Shown: positions 26,903 through 36,810 of the stretch, one piece after another
Numbering within the stretch: the first letter of the stretch is position 1
Layout of the letters: each line of letters begins with the position of its first letter
Source: JAKAGZ01 sp964412105
Lineage (GTDB): Bacteria; Bacteroidota; Ignavibacteria; Ignavibacteriales; Ignavibacteriaceae
Assembly: GCA_964412105.1 (NCBI GenBank)
Contig: CAYPNM010000014.1
Coordinates: 4,901 to 68,900, forward strand
Reading direction: 5' to 3'
DNA length: 64,000 bases
Program-made: the position numbers and the translations under genes
Notes under the pieces: generated by a model
Database searches by the model: none
Told to the model about the DNA's origin: nothing
What the model saw: only the letters and a program-made list of their open reading frames with translations

Positions 26903-27621
26903 AAAATCCTTTATAAATCTATTATTAAATTTTAAATATAATTAGAAACCAAAGGATAAACAACGAAATCAGCTATGTGTTAGTTTCCTAATTTGAAAAG
27001 TAGAAAAATACCAGGCATTTTGGCTAAACTAAAATCAGTCCGAAATATTAACTGTAATTACACATTTATTGGCTAAAGTTGCCTTCTATTCCTTTTAATC
27101 TTGACTTTCATGTTGCTTAAGAGTAATAATAAAGCTTCATACACTTGCCAACATATAGGCTCATATATGAAGTCTGCCAATTTGGCAGACTTTTCTATTC
27201 CCTGCTCACCTCCTATACAACTGGCATGTACCTCCTATAAAAATCCCCAAAACAGGTCCAAAAATTTGCTCTAATTTGACAAAATTGACAAACAAAATAG
27301 AGGTCTTTTTATATTTCAGAACTAATGAAAAACAGCCAAAATATCTGAGTTATTCAATAGTCAAAATAGGTGACATTGCAGGAAATCAGGGAATTACATT
27401 AAAGAGAACGTCAGGAATACTGAGTGCACTCAGGTTTATAATTTTGCTTTGTCCGGATTTCATAAATTTTCATCTCGAGTCCTGCCTTTTGGCAAAGAGG
27501 ATCAAAATGATGGTTTGCTATGGTTGCTAAACTGAAATTGGGGCACTACCTGAACATAGTATCTAAGATTCTAATTAGCTATTTGATACTTTAAAAAATT
27601 TGACGGGCTTTATGAAGTAAT
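26903..27621. other. Long intergenic leader region upstream of typA
   Basis: About 719 bases without a supported gene; an 84-codon plus-strand frame at 27276-27530 has no recognisable protein features. Seen here are a perfect 19-base inverted repeat (27172-27190), an enclosing weak stem CTTCATA/TATGAAG (27135-27141 with 27166-27172), and two copies of ACCTCCTATA (27208-27217 and 27230-27239). On the minus strand the latter read as strong Shine-Dalgarno-like AGGAGG. Confidence 0.5.
27172..27190. repeat. Perfect inverted repeat GTCTGCCAA/TTGGCAGAC
   Basis: Nine-base arms flank a single central base, followed on the plus strand by TTTT. This form fits a protein-binding operator or a terminator-like hairpin with a very tight loop. 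An upstream CTTGCCAA (27144-27151) could pair with the right arm instead, giving two exclusive structures. Confidence 0.5.
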
Positions 27622-27924
27622 TCAGGTAACAATTTCTGTGGTGAGTTCAATCTCTTCAAGAATTCCTGATACTCTTAGACAATCTTTCAATTGACCGGTA
27701 AATACAATGGATTTCCCCTTAATATGTACCTCGAAAGCGTGTGCCCTGGCCTTTTCAAATGAACAGTGAATCGCCTTGATTAACTGTGCAATTACCTCAT
27801 CGAATGTATGCCAGTCATCATTATATAGCACTACCCTGCTCTCAAGTCCGGTGTTTACGGTATCCTCTGTCAGTACATCAATTTCGGGAGCGGATTTTTG
27901 TATTTCTTTAGTCAACTCTTCCAT
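27622..27924 (-). CDS. clpS: ATP-dependent Clp protease adaptor ClpS
   Basis: A 100-residue adaptor that delivers N-degron substrates to ClpAP. The core from about residue 30 has the hallmark VVLYNDDWHTFDEVI, whose Asn/Asp pair binds the N-terminal destabilising residue, and AHAFEVHIKGKSIVFTG. The first 25 residues form the flexible arm that enters the Clp ATPase. It is divergent from the ETF genes with 174 bases between. No clp ATPase gene is in the window. Confidence 0.93.
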   Translation of the reverse strand: MEELTKEIQKSAPEIDVLTEDTVNTGLESRVVLYNDDWHTFDEVIAQLIKAIHCSFEKARAHAFEVHIKGKSIVFTGQLKDCLRVSGILEEIELTTEIVT

Positions 27925-28098
27925 AATAACTAACTTAAAAAATAATTAAAAAAAGGTAAAGATTATAATTTGCACATTTTGATTTCAGACTTTTAAAAGA
28001 AAAATAAAGGATTGATTTGATTATAAACCTCTTCAATTGAATCTATAAGAATTAATGGTTATTTTTTGATAAAAATAAATGATTTTTACGGAGGATCG

Positions 28099-28851
28099 AT
28101 GAAAATAGCAGTATGTGTGAGCCACGTTCCAGACACTGCAACAAAAATTAAAATCGGACAGGATGAAAAGTCAATTGATCCTAATGGCGTTACTTTTATT
28201 ATAAATCCTTATGACGAATATGCTGTTGAAGAAGCATTAAAGACAAAAGAAAAATTGGGTGGAGATACCGAAGTAATCGCTATTAGTGTCGGAAATGATA
28301 ACAGCAAAGAAAGCATAAGAAAAGCTCTTGCGATGGGGGTCGACAAAGGAGTTTTACTAAAAGATGAAAAAAGTAGAGATTCATTCGCTGTAGCAAAAGC
28401 ATTGTCCGAAGAAATTAAATCACTTGGTTGCGAACTTGTATTTTTGGGAAAGCAGTCTGTTGATTATGATAATTCCATTATTGGGCAACTGACTGCTGCA
28501 TTGCTGGGATATAGCTGTGTTTCGGTAGTTGTAGGATTAAACATTGAAGGAAATAAAATAACCGCTGAAAGAGAAATTGAAGGCGGTAAAGAGGTTGTTG
28601 AAGCCAATTTGCCTGCAGTAATTACAGCACAAAAAGGGCTTAACGAACCTAGATATGCATCTTTGAAGGGAATAATGGCAGCTAAAAAGAAAACAATTGA
28701 AGAAAAACCGGCTGCCGCATCCGAAAATTTTACTGAAGTATTGAAGCTAAAACTGCCTGAGCCTAAAAAACCGGGTAGAATACTTGGGACTGATGCTTCT
28801 GCTGTTCCAGAACTGGTAAAATTATTAAGGGATGAAGCTAAAGTAATTTAA
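28099..28851 (+). CDS. etfB: Electron transfer flavoprotein beta subunit
   Basis: Start set at the ATG at 28099 (250 residues, MKIAVCVSHVPDTATKI) because GGAGG at 28090-28094 precedes it; a reading from 28066 adds 11 unconserved residues. The protein carries the FixA/EtfB alpha/beta fold with NPYDEYAVEEAL, FLGKQSVDYD (AMP-site region) and ANLPAVITAQKGLNEPRYASLKGI, the family signature. With EtfA it forms the soluble FAD/AMP heterodimer taking electrons from acyl-CoA and other dehydrogenases to the quinone pool. etfA follows after 15 bases. Confidence 0.95.
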   Translation: MKIAVCVSHVPDTATKIKIGQDEKSIDPNGVTFIINPYDEYAVEEALKTKEKLGGDTEVIAISVGNDNSKESIRKALAMGVDKGVLLKDEKSRDSFAVAKALSEEIKSLGCELVFLGKQSVDYDNSIIGQLTAALLGYSCVSVVVGLNIEGNKITAEREIEGGKEVVEANLPAVITAQKGLNEPRYASLKGIMAAKKKTIEEKPAAASENFTEVLKLKLPEPKKPGRILGTDASAVPELVKLLRDEAKVI

Positions 28852-28866
28852 AGGAATTTTAATATT

Positions 28867-29835
28867 ATGGCAAAAACTATTCTTGCAGTATTAGAACAAA
28901 GAGAAAATAAATTAAAGAAATCAGCATTTGAAGTTGTTACGACAGTATCAGGTCTTGCAAAGGATCTCGGCCTTCAAACAAAAGCGATTGTTGTAGGCAA
29001 TGATGTTGATAATCTAAATGAAATCGCAAAATATGGAGTTGGTGATGTAACACTCTTTAAGAATGCTGATCTGATAAATTATTCATCTTCCGCTTACACC
29101 GATATTGTGGTAAATTTTGCAAAAGAGATCGAAGCTGAATATATTATTTTTTCAGATAGTTCTCTTGGAAAAGATCTTGCACCGCGAGTGGCAGTTAAAT
29201 TAAATGCAGGATGCCTGATTGACTGCGTAAATTTAGCGGCATCTGATGGAAGCGTTATCGCTACACGACCTATTTATGCAGGTAAGGCATTGATGGATGT
29301 TAAAGTTACAAGTCCTATTAAAGTAATAACAATTCGTCCTAATGTTTTTAAAGCTCTTCCAGTTGATGGAGTCAATTTGAATCAAACGACTAAGGATGTA
29401 ACTTCACCTGATCTTTCAACAAAAGTTGTAGAATTTAAAAAATCAGAGGGAAAGATGGATGTAGCTGAAGCTGATATTATAGTGTCCGGAGGACGTGGTT
29501 TAAAAGCTCCTGAAAATTTCAAGCTTGTTGAAGAATTAGCCGATGCGCTTGGCGCCGCAGTTGGAGCCTCAAGAGCTGCAGTTGATGCTGGCTGGCGTCC
29601 CCACAGGGAACAGGTCGGGCAAACTGGAAAAACAGTTTCACCATCTTTATATGTTGCTTGCGGAATTTCTGGTGCAATTCAGCACCTGGCAGGAATGTCA
29701 TCTTCAAAGTATATTGTTGCCATTAATAAAGATAAAGAAGCACCTATTTTCGGTGTCGCAGATTATGGTATTGCAGGAGATGTTTTTGAAATATTACCTG
29801 AATTGACAAAAGAAATAAAAAAGATTAAAGGATAA
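28867..29835 (+). CDS. etfA: Electron transfer flavoprotein alpha subunit
   Basis: A 322-residue subunit that binds the FAD of the ETF dimer. The C-terminal FAD domain has SGGRGLKAPENF, GASRAAVDAGW, EQVGQTGKTVSPSLYVACGISGAIQHLAGM and the final KDKEAPIFGVADYGIAGD, all canonical. Directly downstream of etfB and 17 bases ahead of the BFN-domain gene, so the three are probably one operon. Neither an ETF-quinone oxidoreductase nor an acyl-CoA dehydrogenase is in the window. Confidence 0.95.
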   Translation: MAKTILAVLEQRENKLKKSAFEVVTTVSGLAKDLGLQTKAIVVGNDVDNLNEIAKYGVGDVTLFKNADLINYSSSAYTDIVVNFAKEIEAEYIIFSDSSLGKDLAPRVAVKLNAGCLIDCVNLAASDGSVIATRPIYAGKALMDVKVTSPIKVITIRPNVFKALPVDGVNLNQTTKDVTSPDLSTKVVEFKKSEGKMDVAEADIIVSGGRGLKAPENFKLVEELADALGAAVGASRAAVDAGWRPHREQVGQTGKTVSPSLYVACGISGAIQHLAGMSSSKYIVAINKDKEAPIFGVADYGIAGDVFEILPELTKEIKKIKG

Positions 29836-29852
29836 ATTATCGGGTGAATTAA

Positions 29853-30434
29853 TTGAATAAGATTCAATGTGAAATTTTAGGCTTATCATCCAGTCCCTCA
29901 ACGGGTGGAGCATATGCAATACTTTTGAAAGAGATGCACGGTAGCAGAAGACTTCCGATAATAATCGGCGCTTTTGAGGCACAGGCAATTGCACTTGAAA
30001 TTGAAGGGATAAAACCTCCCCGCCCTTTAACACACGATTTATTAAAGAGTTTTCTTGATAATGTTGGGGCTACGATAACTGAAGTTTTAATAGATGAACT
30101 TCGGGAAAATACATTTTATGCCAAAATTATTCTCGAAATGTCCACACTAACTAATGAAATTGATGCACGCCCAAGTGATGCAATTGCTCTTGCAGTAAGG
30201 GCTCAATCACCAATATTTGTAGCGGAATCGGTTATGGACGCCGCAGCTTTTATTCCCAGCGAAGAGACTGATAAAGTAACTAAAAGAACTTCTGAAAATG
30301 AGCCTTTACCTAATACTAAAGAGGCCAAGATTGCTGCCCTGCAAACAAAATTAAGAGAGGCTATCGAATCGGAAGAATATGAGCGGGCTGCTAAATTAAG
30401 GGACGATATTCAAAAACTGGCTAATAATAATTAG
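29853..30434 (+). CDS. Bifunctional nuclease (BFN/DUF151) domain protein with C-terminal UVR motif
   Basis: A 193-residue protein starting at TTG 29853 with GGGTGA upstream. The BFN domain (about 1-135) shows LPIIIGAFEAQAIAL, the PRPLTHDLL loop and DARPSDAIALAVR, all conserved. The last 40 residues form a UvrB/UvrC-interaction-type helical hairpin (LQTKLREAIESEEYERAAKLRDDI). BFN proteins have been reported with RNase and DNase activity, and the UVR motif suggests docking to another protein. Why it follows etfBA is unclear, though this adjacency seems natural from spacing. The 3' end overlaps the convergent DUF2851 gene by four bases. Confidence 0.9.
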   Translation: MNKIQCEILGLSSSPSTGGAYAILLKEMHGSRRLPIIIGAFEAQAIALEIEGIKPPRPLTHDLLKSFLDNVGATITEVLIDELRENTFYAKIILEMSTLTNEIDARPSDAIALAVRAQSPIFVAESVMDAAAFIPSEETDKVTKRTSENEPLPNTKEAKIAALQTKLREAIESEEYERAAKLRDDIQKLANNN

Positions 30435-31909
30435 TTAAACACCTTTTTTCCTATCTCACAATTTAAGCATTTTCTTTGCGAACAAAAGTTTCTGTAAAGA
30501 TTGATTATTCCCTGATGGTATACGCTCACGTTTTGTTTCCTTTCAACCGATAAATATTTGGAAATATCATTAACCAGTCGGCTTTCACTTTTTTGAATAT
30601 AATTCAGATATATTCTAAAGACTTTATCAGTTATGTTTTTCTTACCAAACAATTCGAAATAGATCGAAGAATATGGAAGAATTACATTAACTATTATATC
30701 ATCAGCACGTGCTACACCGATAAAATAATTAATTACCGATTTAGCTTTGTCATCAAACATATAGTGATTATGCCAGTATCCGTCTCCTTTCACAACTATT
30801 TGATCTCTTAAATATTTAGCTATCTTTTTGATATCATTTAATTCTTCAAAATTGAGGAGTATATTACTTACCAATTCTTCTTTTAATAGTTTATTTAATA
30901 ACCTTATACCTCCGGCTAGTCTGATAGTCGGAAAATTAGGCGGACGCAATTTCGCAAAATTCCAATTATTCTTTTTGAATAATTTACTATCATAATTATT
31001 TTTAACTGAATCCCAATTTTCGATTAACTTTCTGATATACGCAGTTGTTTCTTCATCTTCATATTTAATTAAAGATGGAACCAGGCCGCTTACATTAAAA
31101 AACAAAGACTCCAGCAACTCCTGACTATCACCATTTACATAGTTTTTTTTCAAAAATCCTACATCTACTGATTGGGCAATCTTTTTCATTATATCCTTAT
31201 TACTTGTATAACCAAGAGCTTCAAATATAAATTCATATAATACTTGTACCCAAATTTCAGAATCATTAAAGTCTTCATGAGTAAACGTTCTATTTAAAAA
31301 TTTCTCATCTAATTCATATTGCACGACGGGTTCCATAACGTTCAATTCTTTAAGATAAACCAATTCTTTAAGTCTATGCAATATTCTTTCGCATTTCTTC
31401 TTAAATCTTTCAACACCCAGAGTAAGAAGATAATTTAATTTGAATTCTTCACTTATTCCGCTCGAAGAATTATTACAAGAAATTTTATAAAGTCTTTCAT
31501 TTCTTTCTTCGGCAATTGCCTTCTGAATTGAATGCATTTTTTCAGGTGAGATCAATGAATCCAGCCCAATAGTTGGAATTTTTCTTCCGTCTCTGGATAT
31601 CACATAATTATATTTATGGTTACCTGAAAGTATTACGTGCAATATCACTCTATTATATTTTTTATTATAGATATGCCCATGTTCCTTCCAGTCCGAATGA
31701 AAACTATCGATTTCAATATCCCCCTGAAAAGTGATGTCATTAATCCTAATTCTCGCATTTTTAAAATCAGGACCATCAGATTGGATATTTTCATTACCAG
31801 GATCAATTATCTGGATCTTTTTGCCGTCGTTTGTTTTAAACTGTTTATTGTATGATTGGTTTTTCCAGATGTTGGAGAGAAACTTTTCCGGTAATTTATG
31901 AGGATTCAT
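30431..31909 (-). CDS. DUF2851 family protein
   Basis: A 492-residue protein found widely in Bacteroidota and Chlorobi, function unknown. Typical features are the N-terminal SDGPDFKNARIRI and FQGDIEID...DWKEHGH segments, the VILHVILSGNH strand, and a Cys-rich C-terminus (CSQRKCLNCEIG) that may bind a metal or cluster. No signal peptide or membrane helix, so probably cytoplasmic. Last gene of the long minus-strand run from pyrG, 13 bases after the small membrane-anchored gene. Confidence 0.85.
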   Translation of the reverse strand: MNPHKLPEKFLSNIWKNQSYNKQFKTNDGKKIQIIDPGNENIQSDGPDFKNARIRINDITFQGDIEIDSFHSDWKEHGHIYNKKYNRVILHVILSGNHKYNYVISRDGRKIPTIGLDSLISPEKMHSIQKAIAEERNERLYKISCNNSSSGISEEFKLNYLLTLGVERFKKKCERILHRLKELVYLKELNVMEPVVQYELDEKFLNRTFTHEDFNDSEIWVQVLYEFIFEALGYTSNKDIMKKIAQSVDVGFLKKNYVNGDSQELLESLFFNVSGLVPSLIKYEDEETTAYIRKLIENWDSVKNNYDSKLFKKNNWNFAKLRPPNFPTIRLAGGIRLLNKLLKEELVSNILLNFEELNDIKKIAKYLRDQIVVKGDGYWHNHYMFDDKAKSVINYFIGVARADDIIVNVILPYSSIYFELFGKKNITDKVFRIYLNYIQKSESRLVNDISKYLSVERKQNVSVYHQGIINLYRNFCSQRKCLNCEIGKKVFN

Positions 31910-31922
31910 TTCAATACCATTT

Positions 31923-32405
31923 TCATTCTCTGATAACTATGCTTGATGATGATTCAGATCTTTTTTTGCCTATTCTATAAAACACTTCAAGCATGTTTTT
32001 GCCTTTTTCAAGACCGACATTTTTAAATTCATAGGTGCCGCCATCTACCCGATAGAACATATCCTTCTTCTTGCTATTAATTAGCAGATAAATGTCACAA
32101 TTCCTGATAGATGAAGGAATTATTGTCGATATATTTATTTTAGAATTTTTCCAATAAACTGAATCAGGAAGATTTAATTTAGCAGGTTTTAATTTAAAAT
32201 CAATTATCAATCTTGATAATTCTAATACATCCGGAATATCAGGGGGCTTTTTCAGATCCGTAATATCAGGATTTATTGATTCTGCTGCCCGATTATTTAT
32301 TCCCTTATCTGAATACTTGGTCTGCCTTTCCTTATGAATTTGGATTAATAAATATACAAGACCAACAGCAATTATAACTGTGAATGTAACTAATACCTTT
32401 TTCAC
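31923..32405 (-). CDS. Membrane-anchored protein of unknown function
   Basis: A 160-residue protein not recognised by family. It has one N-terminal membrane helix or uncleaved signal (MKKVLVTFTVIIAVGLVYLLIQ), a polar linker and a C-terminal beta-rich part of about 75 residues, possibly Ig-like (FKNVGLEKGKNMLEVFYRIG). Its start overlaps the pyrF stop by one base, so translation is coupled. Position at the end of a cell-shape/nucleotide operon hints at an envelope role, but nothing in the sequence shows it. Confidence 0.7.
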   Translation of the reverse strand: MKKVLVTFTVIIAVGLVYLLIQIHKERQTKYSDKGINNRAAESINPDITDLKKPPDIPDVLELSRLIIDFKLKPAKLNLPDSVYWKNSKINISTIIPSSIRNCDIYLLINSKKKDMFYRVDGGTYEFKNVGLEKGKNMLEVFYRIGKKRSESSSSIVIRE

Positions 32406-33214
32406 TATCCTAGAATATTTTTGACTGTCTCATTCAATTTGATGATTTCTTTTTCTGCAGCTTCAGCAAATTTAGAACTATTCTCTTTATATATTATTCC
32501 TCTGCTGCTATTAATTAAAAGATTAAGCCGATTATTTGCTTTAAACAATTTTATAACTTCTTCAATATCCCCTCCCTGCGCTCCTACTCCTGGTAAAAGA
32601 ACTGGAAGATTATTAAATAGTTTTATGTTCTTGGATAATTCTTCGCTTTGAGTGGCACCAAAAACAATTCCGCAGTTTTTACTTGTATTCCACTGATTAA
32701 CTTTTTTGATAACATTTTGATAGACAAAGGTTCCATCAATAAGTATCAATTTTTCAAAATCATCTGCACCTTTATTTGAGGTTAGAGCCAGAACCAGATT
32801 AAGTTTATCTTTATATTCAAGAAATGGTGCAATTGAATCATACCCCATATATGGATGAATAGTTACGGCATCAAATTTAAAATAATCATAAACAGCAGAG
32901 GCGTACATTTGCGATGTGTTGCCTATATCCCCTCTTTTTGCGTCTGCAATTATTAGAACTTCATCCGGTATTAACCTTATAGTTTCTTCGATAAGGTCAA
33001 ATCCTTTAGCTCCGGCTTTTTCATAAAAGGCAAAATTTAATTTATACGCAGCAGCGTAATTACTGGTAGCCTCAATTATAGCTTTATTAAAATTTAGTAT
33101 TGGCTTAGATTCGCTTTTTAAAATTGGTGGGATTTTATTTATATCTGAATCAAGTCCGACACAAATTAACTTTTGTCCATTGTTTTTTTCTGTGAGTTTC
33201 TCCTGCGCGGTCAT
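32405..33214 (-). CDS. pyrF: Orotidine 5'-phosphate decarboxylase (type 2)
   Basis: A 269-residue barrel that decarboxylates OMP to UMP, the last step of de novo pyrimidine synthesis. The catalytic tetrad motif is IADAKRGDIGNT and the N-terminal CVGLDSD motif is present; the longer PyrF2 form is typical of this phylum. One base separates it from dcd, and its stop overlaps the next start. Confidence 0.94.
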   Translation of the reverse strand: MTAQEKLTEKNNGQKLICVGLDSDINKIPPILKSESKPILNFNKAIIEATSNYAAAYKLNFAFYEKAGAKGFDLIEETIRLIPDEVLIIADAKRGDIGNTSQMYASAVYDYFKFDAVTIHPYMGYDSIAPFLEYKDKLNLVLALTSNKGADDFEKLILIDGTFVYQNVIKKVNQWNTSKNCGIVFGATQSEELSKNIKLFNNLPVLLPGVGAQGGDIEEVIKLFKANNRLNLLINSSRGIIYKENSSKFAEAAEKEIIKLNETVKNILG

Positions 33215-33215
33215 T

Positions 33216-33752
33216 TTACTTAAAGTTTTTAAACATCATTGATTCAACCGGATATTCAGTTCTTTGATTATATTTTGCATTAAGTTTTTTATTATAAGGG
33301 ATTTCTATTTCCCCATTCATTTCAAAATAAATCAATTGACCAATTGGCATTTCTTTATAAACTCTGACGGCCATTTTAACGGATATTTCCAGAGTCCAGT
33401 TATTACAAAATCCAGCATCGCCTTTGCCAGCGGTAGCGTGAATGTCAATACCTAATCTGCCTATACTTGATTTCCCTTCTAAAAAAGGGACGAAATTTCT
33501 TGTTTCTGTATATTCCTGGGTAACACCAAGATATAACGTACCCGGTTGTAGTATGTAACCTTGATCAGGTATCTCAAAAGTTTTTATTTTATTGTGTGTT
33601 TTTGCGTCAAGAATTTTATCTTCATAAACCGCAAGCCATTTACCCAAATGCACATCATAACTATTGGTACCCAGCTTATCTCTTTTGAAAGGTTCTATTA
33701 CAATATTTCCTTTTTTCATTTCTTCAAGAATTTTTTTATCCGAAAGTATCAA
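33216..33752 (-). CDS. dcd: dCTP deaminase
   Basis: A 178-residue enzyme that converts dCTP to dUTP for dTTP synthesis. The conserved core SSIGRLGIDIHATAGKGDAGFCNNWTLEI is present with the catalytic Glu at its end, as is the N-terminal IEPFKRDKLGTNSYDVHLG. No sign of the bifunctional dCTP deaminase/dUTPase form. It follows rodA by nine bases in the minus-strand operon. Confidence 0.94.
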   Translation of the reverse strand: MILSDKKILEEMKKGNIVIEPFKRDKLGTNSYDVHLGKWLAVYEDKILDAKTHNKIKTFEIPDQGYILQPGTLYLGVTQEYTETRNFVPFLEGKSSIGRLGIDIHATAGKGDAGFCNNWTLEISVKMAVRVYKEMPIGQLIYFEMNGEIEIPYNKKLNAKYNQRTEYPVESMMFKNFK

Positions 33753-33761
33753 TAAACCTCC

Positions 33762-34991
33762 TTAAATATAATTTCTTCTGCTTCTATAAACATTTGCTAC
33801 TATCCCTAGCATAAAAACATCTACTAATAAAGAACTTCCTCCATAGCTAACAAAGGGCAAAGGAATACCTATAACCGGCATTACGCCAACAGTCATCCCA
33901 ATATTTACAAAAAGGTGAATAAAGAATACTGATAAGATCCCAATAATAGTCAGACTAAGGAATTCATCCTTTGTTGAGGTAGCTATTTTAAATATTCTCA
34001 GAAAAAGAAATAAAAAAAGACCAAGCGTTAGTAAACTTCCAATAAAACCAAATTCTTCACCTATTACACAATAAATAAAATCAGTCCATTGTTCCGGGAT
34101 AAATTGTAATTGAGTCTGGTGACCATTTAAAAATCCTTTGCCTAATAATCCACCTGATCCTATTGCAACCTTTGCTTGAATCGAGTTGTAGCCGGTACCG
34201 AGTGGATCGGAATAAGGATTTACGAAGGAGTGTATTCTATTTTGCTGATGCAGGCTCAATGCCTTAAAAACATAATTGGCAAAGAATCCAGCACCAAGGT
34301 TAATTGCAAATATAGACCCACTGAAAAAAATATCTTTCTTAAAGAGAATTAGTACTACCACAACCAATGCTAACATTAAAATAAAATAGGTAAGACCAAA
34401 TACCGAAGCAACTGCGATTATTGCAGGTGATAAGACAACAAACAACCCGAACAGACTTATTCCTTTCCAATAGATTAAGACTAAAATTGTTCCGAAAAAT
34501 ACAAGAGATGTTCCCATATCTGGTTCCAATAGGATTAAAAGTACAGGAAATAGTCCAATGCCTAATGTATATAGAATATCCTTAAATGATTCTATATCAG
34601 TATTACTCCTGCTTAAGAAATAGGAAACACCGAAGATCATTCCTATTTTGGCAAATTCAGAAGGCTGAAAACCAAGTGGACCAAAACTGATCCAGCTCCT
34701 TTGACCGGAAATTTTCCTGCCTATAAGAACAACAACAATAAGTAACAGTAACGAAACCAGATACGTAGGGATAGCAATAGTCTTAAAACTATTTGTAGGT
34801 AAAGAATAAGTAATAAAGAAAATTATAAAAGCGATGACACCAAATATTAATTGCTTTTCAAAGTGCCCTGATCCTACAGGATTATTATAAGTGGAGCTAT
34901 ATATTGCTGCAAGTCCAAAGCCAAAAAGCAATACAAAAGGGATAAAAAGACCAAAGTCAAATTTGTCCTGTAATTTGTAATCAATTCTCAT
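33762..34991 (-). CDS. rodA: Rod-shape SEDS glycosyltransferase RodA
   Basis: A 409-residue polytopic membrane protein with about ten hydrophobic segments. SEDS signatures are GSGHFEKQL, ISGQRSWISFGPLGFQPSEFAK, EPDMGTSLV and the C-terminal GIPLPFVSYGGSS. It polymerises peptidoglycan glycan strands in the elongasome with PBP2. The start overlaps the mrdA stop by 11 bases. Confidence 0.96.
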   Translation of the reverse strand: MRIDYKLQDKFDFGLFIPFVLLFGFGLAAIYSSTYNNPVGSGHFEKQLIFGVIAFIIFFITYSLPTNSFKTIAIPTYLVSLLLLIVVVLIGRKISGQRSWISFGPLGFQPSEFAKIGMIFGVSYFLSRSNTDIESFKDILYTLGIGLFPVLLILLEPDMGTSLVFFGTILVLIYWKGISLFGLFVVLSPAIIAVASVFGLTYFILMLALVVVVLILFKKDIFFSGSIFAINLGAGFFANYVFKALSLHQQNRIHSFVNPYSDPLGTGYNSIQAKVAIGSGGLLGKGFLNGHQTQLQFIPEQWTDFIYCVIGEEFGFIGSLLTLGLFLFLFLRIFKIATSTKDEFLSLTIIGILSVFFIHLFVNIGMTVGVMPVIGIPLPFVSYGGSSLLVDVFMLGIVANVYRSRRNYI

Positions 34992-36810
34992 TCTCTTTCC
35001 TCTCTGAACTCTGATTCAACACAATTTTACTTTCAGTCTTAATCTTGTTTTCATTATCTCCTTTCAAATATTCTTCAACTATATCTTTTGCAATTGGTGC
35101 AGCCCACTCGGCTCCGAACCCAACATTTTCGACAAAAACTGCAATTGCAATACGAGGATTATTATAAGGTGCAAATCCTATAAACCAGGCATTGTCTTTT
35201 CCGTGAGGATTCTGTGCAGTTCCTGTTTTGCCAGCCATTTGAATATCCTTAATCCTGCTTGATGCTGCTGTTCCGTTGCCATTAACAACAAGGAACATAC
35301 CTTCTTTAACAATATCAAAAATTTTCTTATCGATATGTACATCTATTTTTTTTGCATTGTTAATCCTGACAAGTTTATCATTAGCATTATCGAGGTAACC
35401 CCGAACAAGATGTGGAGTATAAGTTACTCCATCATTTGCAATCAATGAACAGTATTGTGCTAACTGCAATGGCGTTACGCTTACCTCTCCCTGACCTATT
35501 CCCAAACTTGCCATTATACTCTTAGGCCAATTAGGCCCGTATTTTTTAATATAGTATTTAGAATCCGGTATAAATCCTGCTTCTTCACTTCCGATATCCA
35601 AACCCGTTTCCTTACCAAATCCAAATAGTGTGGCATATTCGTGCCATTTATCAAGACCTATTTTGTAAATCAGGTTATAAAAAAATACATTACACGAATG
35701 TTCAATTGCATGAACAACATTTAGTGTACCATGCACTGCATCACATTTAAAATATCTGCCATAAAAAGTTGCTCCGCCCTTACAGGTAAAAGTTGTAGAA
35801 GTTGTAATTACCCCCATATCTAGTGCAGCTATCGCTTCGAGAGGTTTGAAAGTTGAACCTGGTGGTTGTATTGACATCGTGGCCCGGTTAAAGAAAGGTT
35901 TCGCAGGATCATCATATAATTGTTTTAAATAACTTCTTGAAGTTACATAAGAGAACTCATTTAAATCAAAATCAGGTGCGCTTGCCATGACCAGTATCTC
36001 ACCAGTCTTGGGTTCAATTGCAACCACTGCCCCTCGTTTCCCTTTTAAGTCTCTTTCGGCTACCCTTTGTATATTTGCATCAATAGTTAATACAAGATCA
36101 TTCCCTTTCACCGAAGGTTTATCTGCCTTGCCATCCTTAAATTTTCCCAGTTCCCTTCTTTTGGAATCAACAAGAACGTAGTCGTTACCTTTTTTACCGC
36201 GAAGAATATTCTCATACGCTTTCTCAATACCATTACTTCCTACATAATCGCCCGGCTTATAATATCCACTTGTATCGCTTTCAAGACTTTGAGGAGAAAT
36301 TTCTTTAGTATAACCAAACATTTGTGATCCCCTTATACTGTCAGGATAGCCTCTTTGCATTTCAACTATGTAATCCACGCCTGGAAGATGCTCGGCGTTT
36401 TCCTCAAGCCAGGAAACTACTTTAAAATCTACACCTCGCTTTATTCTAACTGGAATATATTTTGAATAGATCCTGTTATTTTTAAGAATATTATCTATGT
36501 AACCGCTCTTGACATCAAGAACCGTTTCAAGTAGGGGAGTTAATTTTTGGTCATATTCTGAAGGAGTAATTCTCACCGTATATGCAGGGACATTATTTAC
36601 AACCACGTTCATGTTCCTATCATAAAATATCCCTCTTAACGGAATTTGTTCAATATCCTTAACACTATTACTCACAGATTTTTCATCGTAGACATGATGA
36701 TCTAATATTTGCATCTGAAAGAGTCTAAATCCCAAAAGTGAAAAGGCTACCACAATTATAAAATAAATTACGGATTTTCTTTCAAGCGATGCGAAATTTT
36801 CAGTCTTCAT
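34981..36810 (-). CDS. mrdA: Penicillin-binding protein 2 (elongasome transpeptidase)
   Basis: A 609-residue class B PBP: one N-terminal membrane helix (about 14-32), a pedestal domain, then the transpeptidase with SxxK in PPGSTFKPLEA, SxN in EHSCNVF and KTG in MAGKTGTAQ. It cross-links peptidoglycan during lateral growth together with RodA. Overlaps mreD by four bases and rodA by 11, so the set is translationally coupled. Confidence 0.96.
   Translation of the reverse strand: MKTENFASLERKSVIYFIIVVAFSLLGFRLFQMQILDHHVYDEKSVSNSVKDIEQIPLRGIFYDRNMNVVVNNVPAYTVRITPSEYDQKLTPLLETVLDVKSGYIDNILKNNRIYSKYIPVRIKRGVDFKVVSWLEENAEHLPGVDYIVEMQRGYPDSIRGSQMFGYTKEISPQSLESDTSGYYKPGDYVGSNGIEKAYENILRGKKGNDYVLVDSKRRELGKFKDGKADKPSVKGNDLVLTIDANIQRVAERDLKGKRGAVVAIEPKTGEILVMASAPDFDLNEFSYVTSRSYLKQLYDDPAKPFFNRATMSIQPPGSTFKPLEAIAALDMGVITTSTTFTCKGGATFYGRYFKCDAVHGTLNVVHAIEHSCNVFFYNLIYKIGLDKWHEYATLFGFGKETGLDIGSEEAGFIPDSKYYIKKYGPNWPKSIMASLGIGQGEVSVTPLQLAQYCSLIANDGVTYTPHLVRGYLDNANDKLVRINNAKKIDVHIDKKIFDIVKEGMFLVVNGNGTAASSRIKDIQMAGKTGTAQNPHGKDNAWFIGFAPYNNPRIAIAVFVENVGFGAEWAAPIAKDIVEEYLKGDNENKIKTESKIVLNQSSERKENEN

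Noticed and set aside
27276..27530. Plus-strand frame of 84 codons upstream of clpS
   Set aside because: Composition is not protein-like, no ribosome site is present and it lies in AT-rich intergenic DNA.
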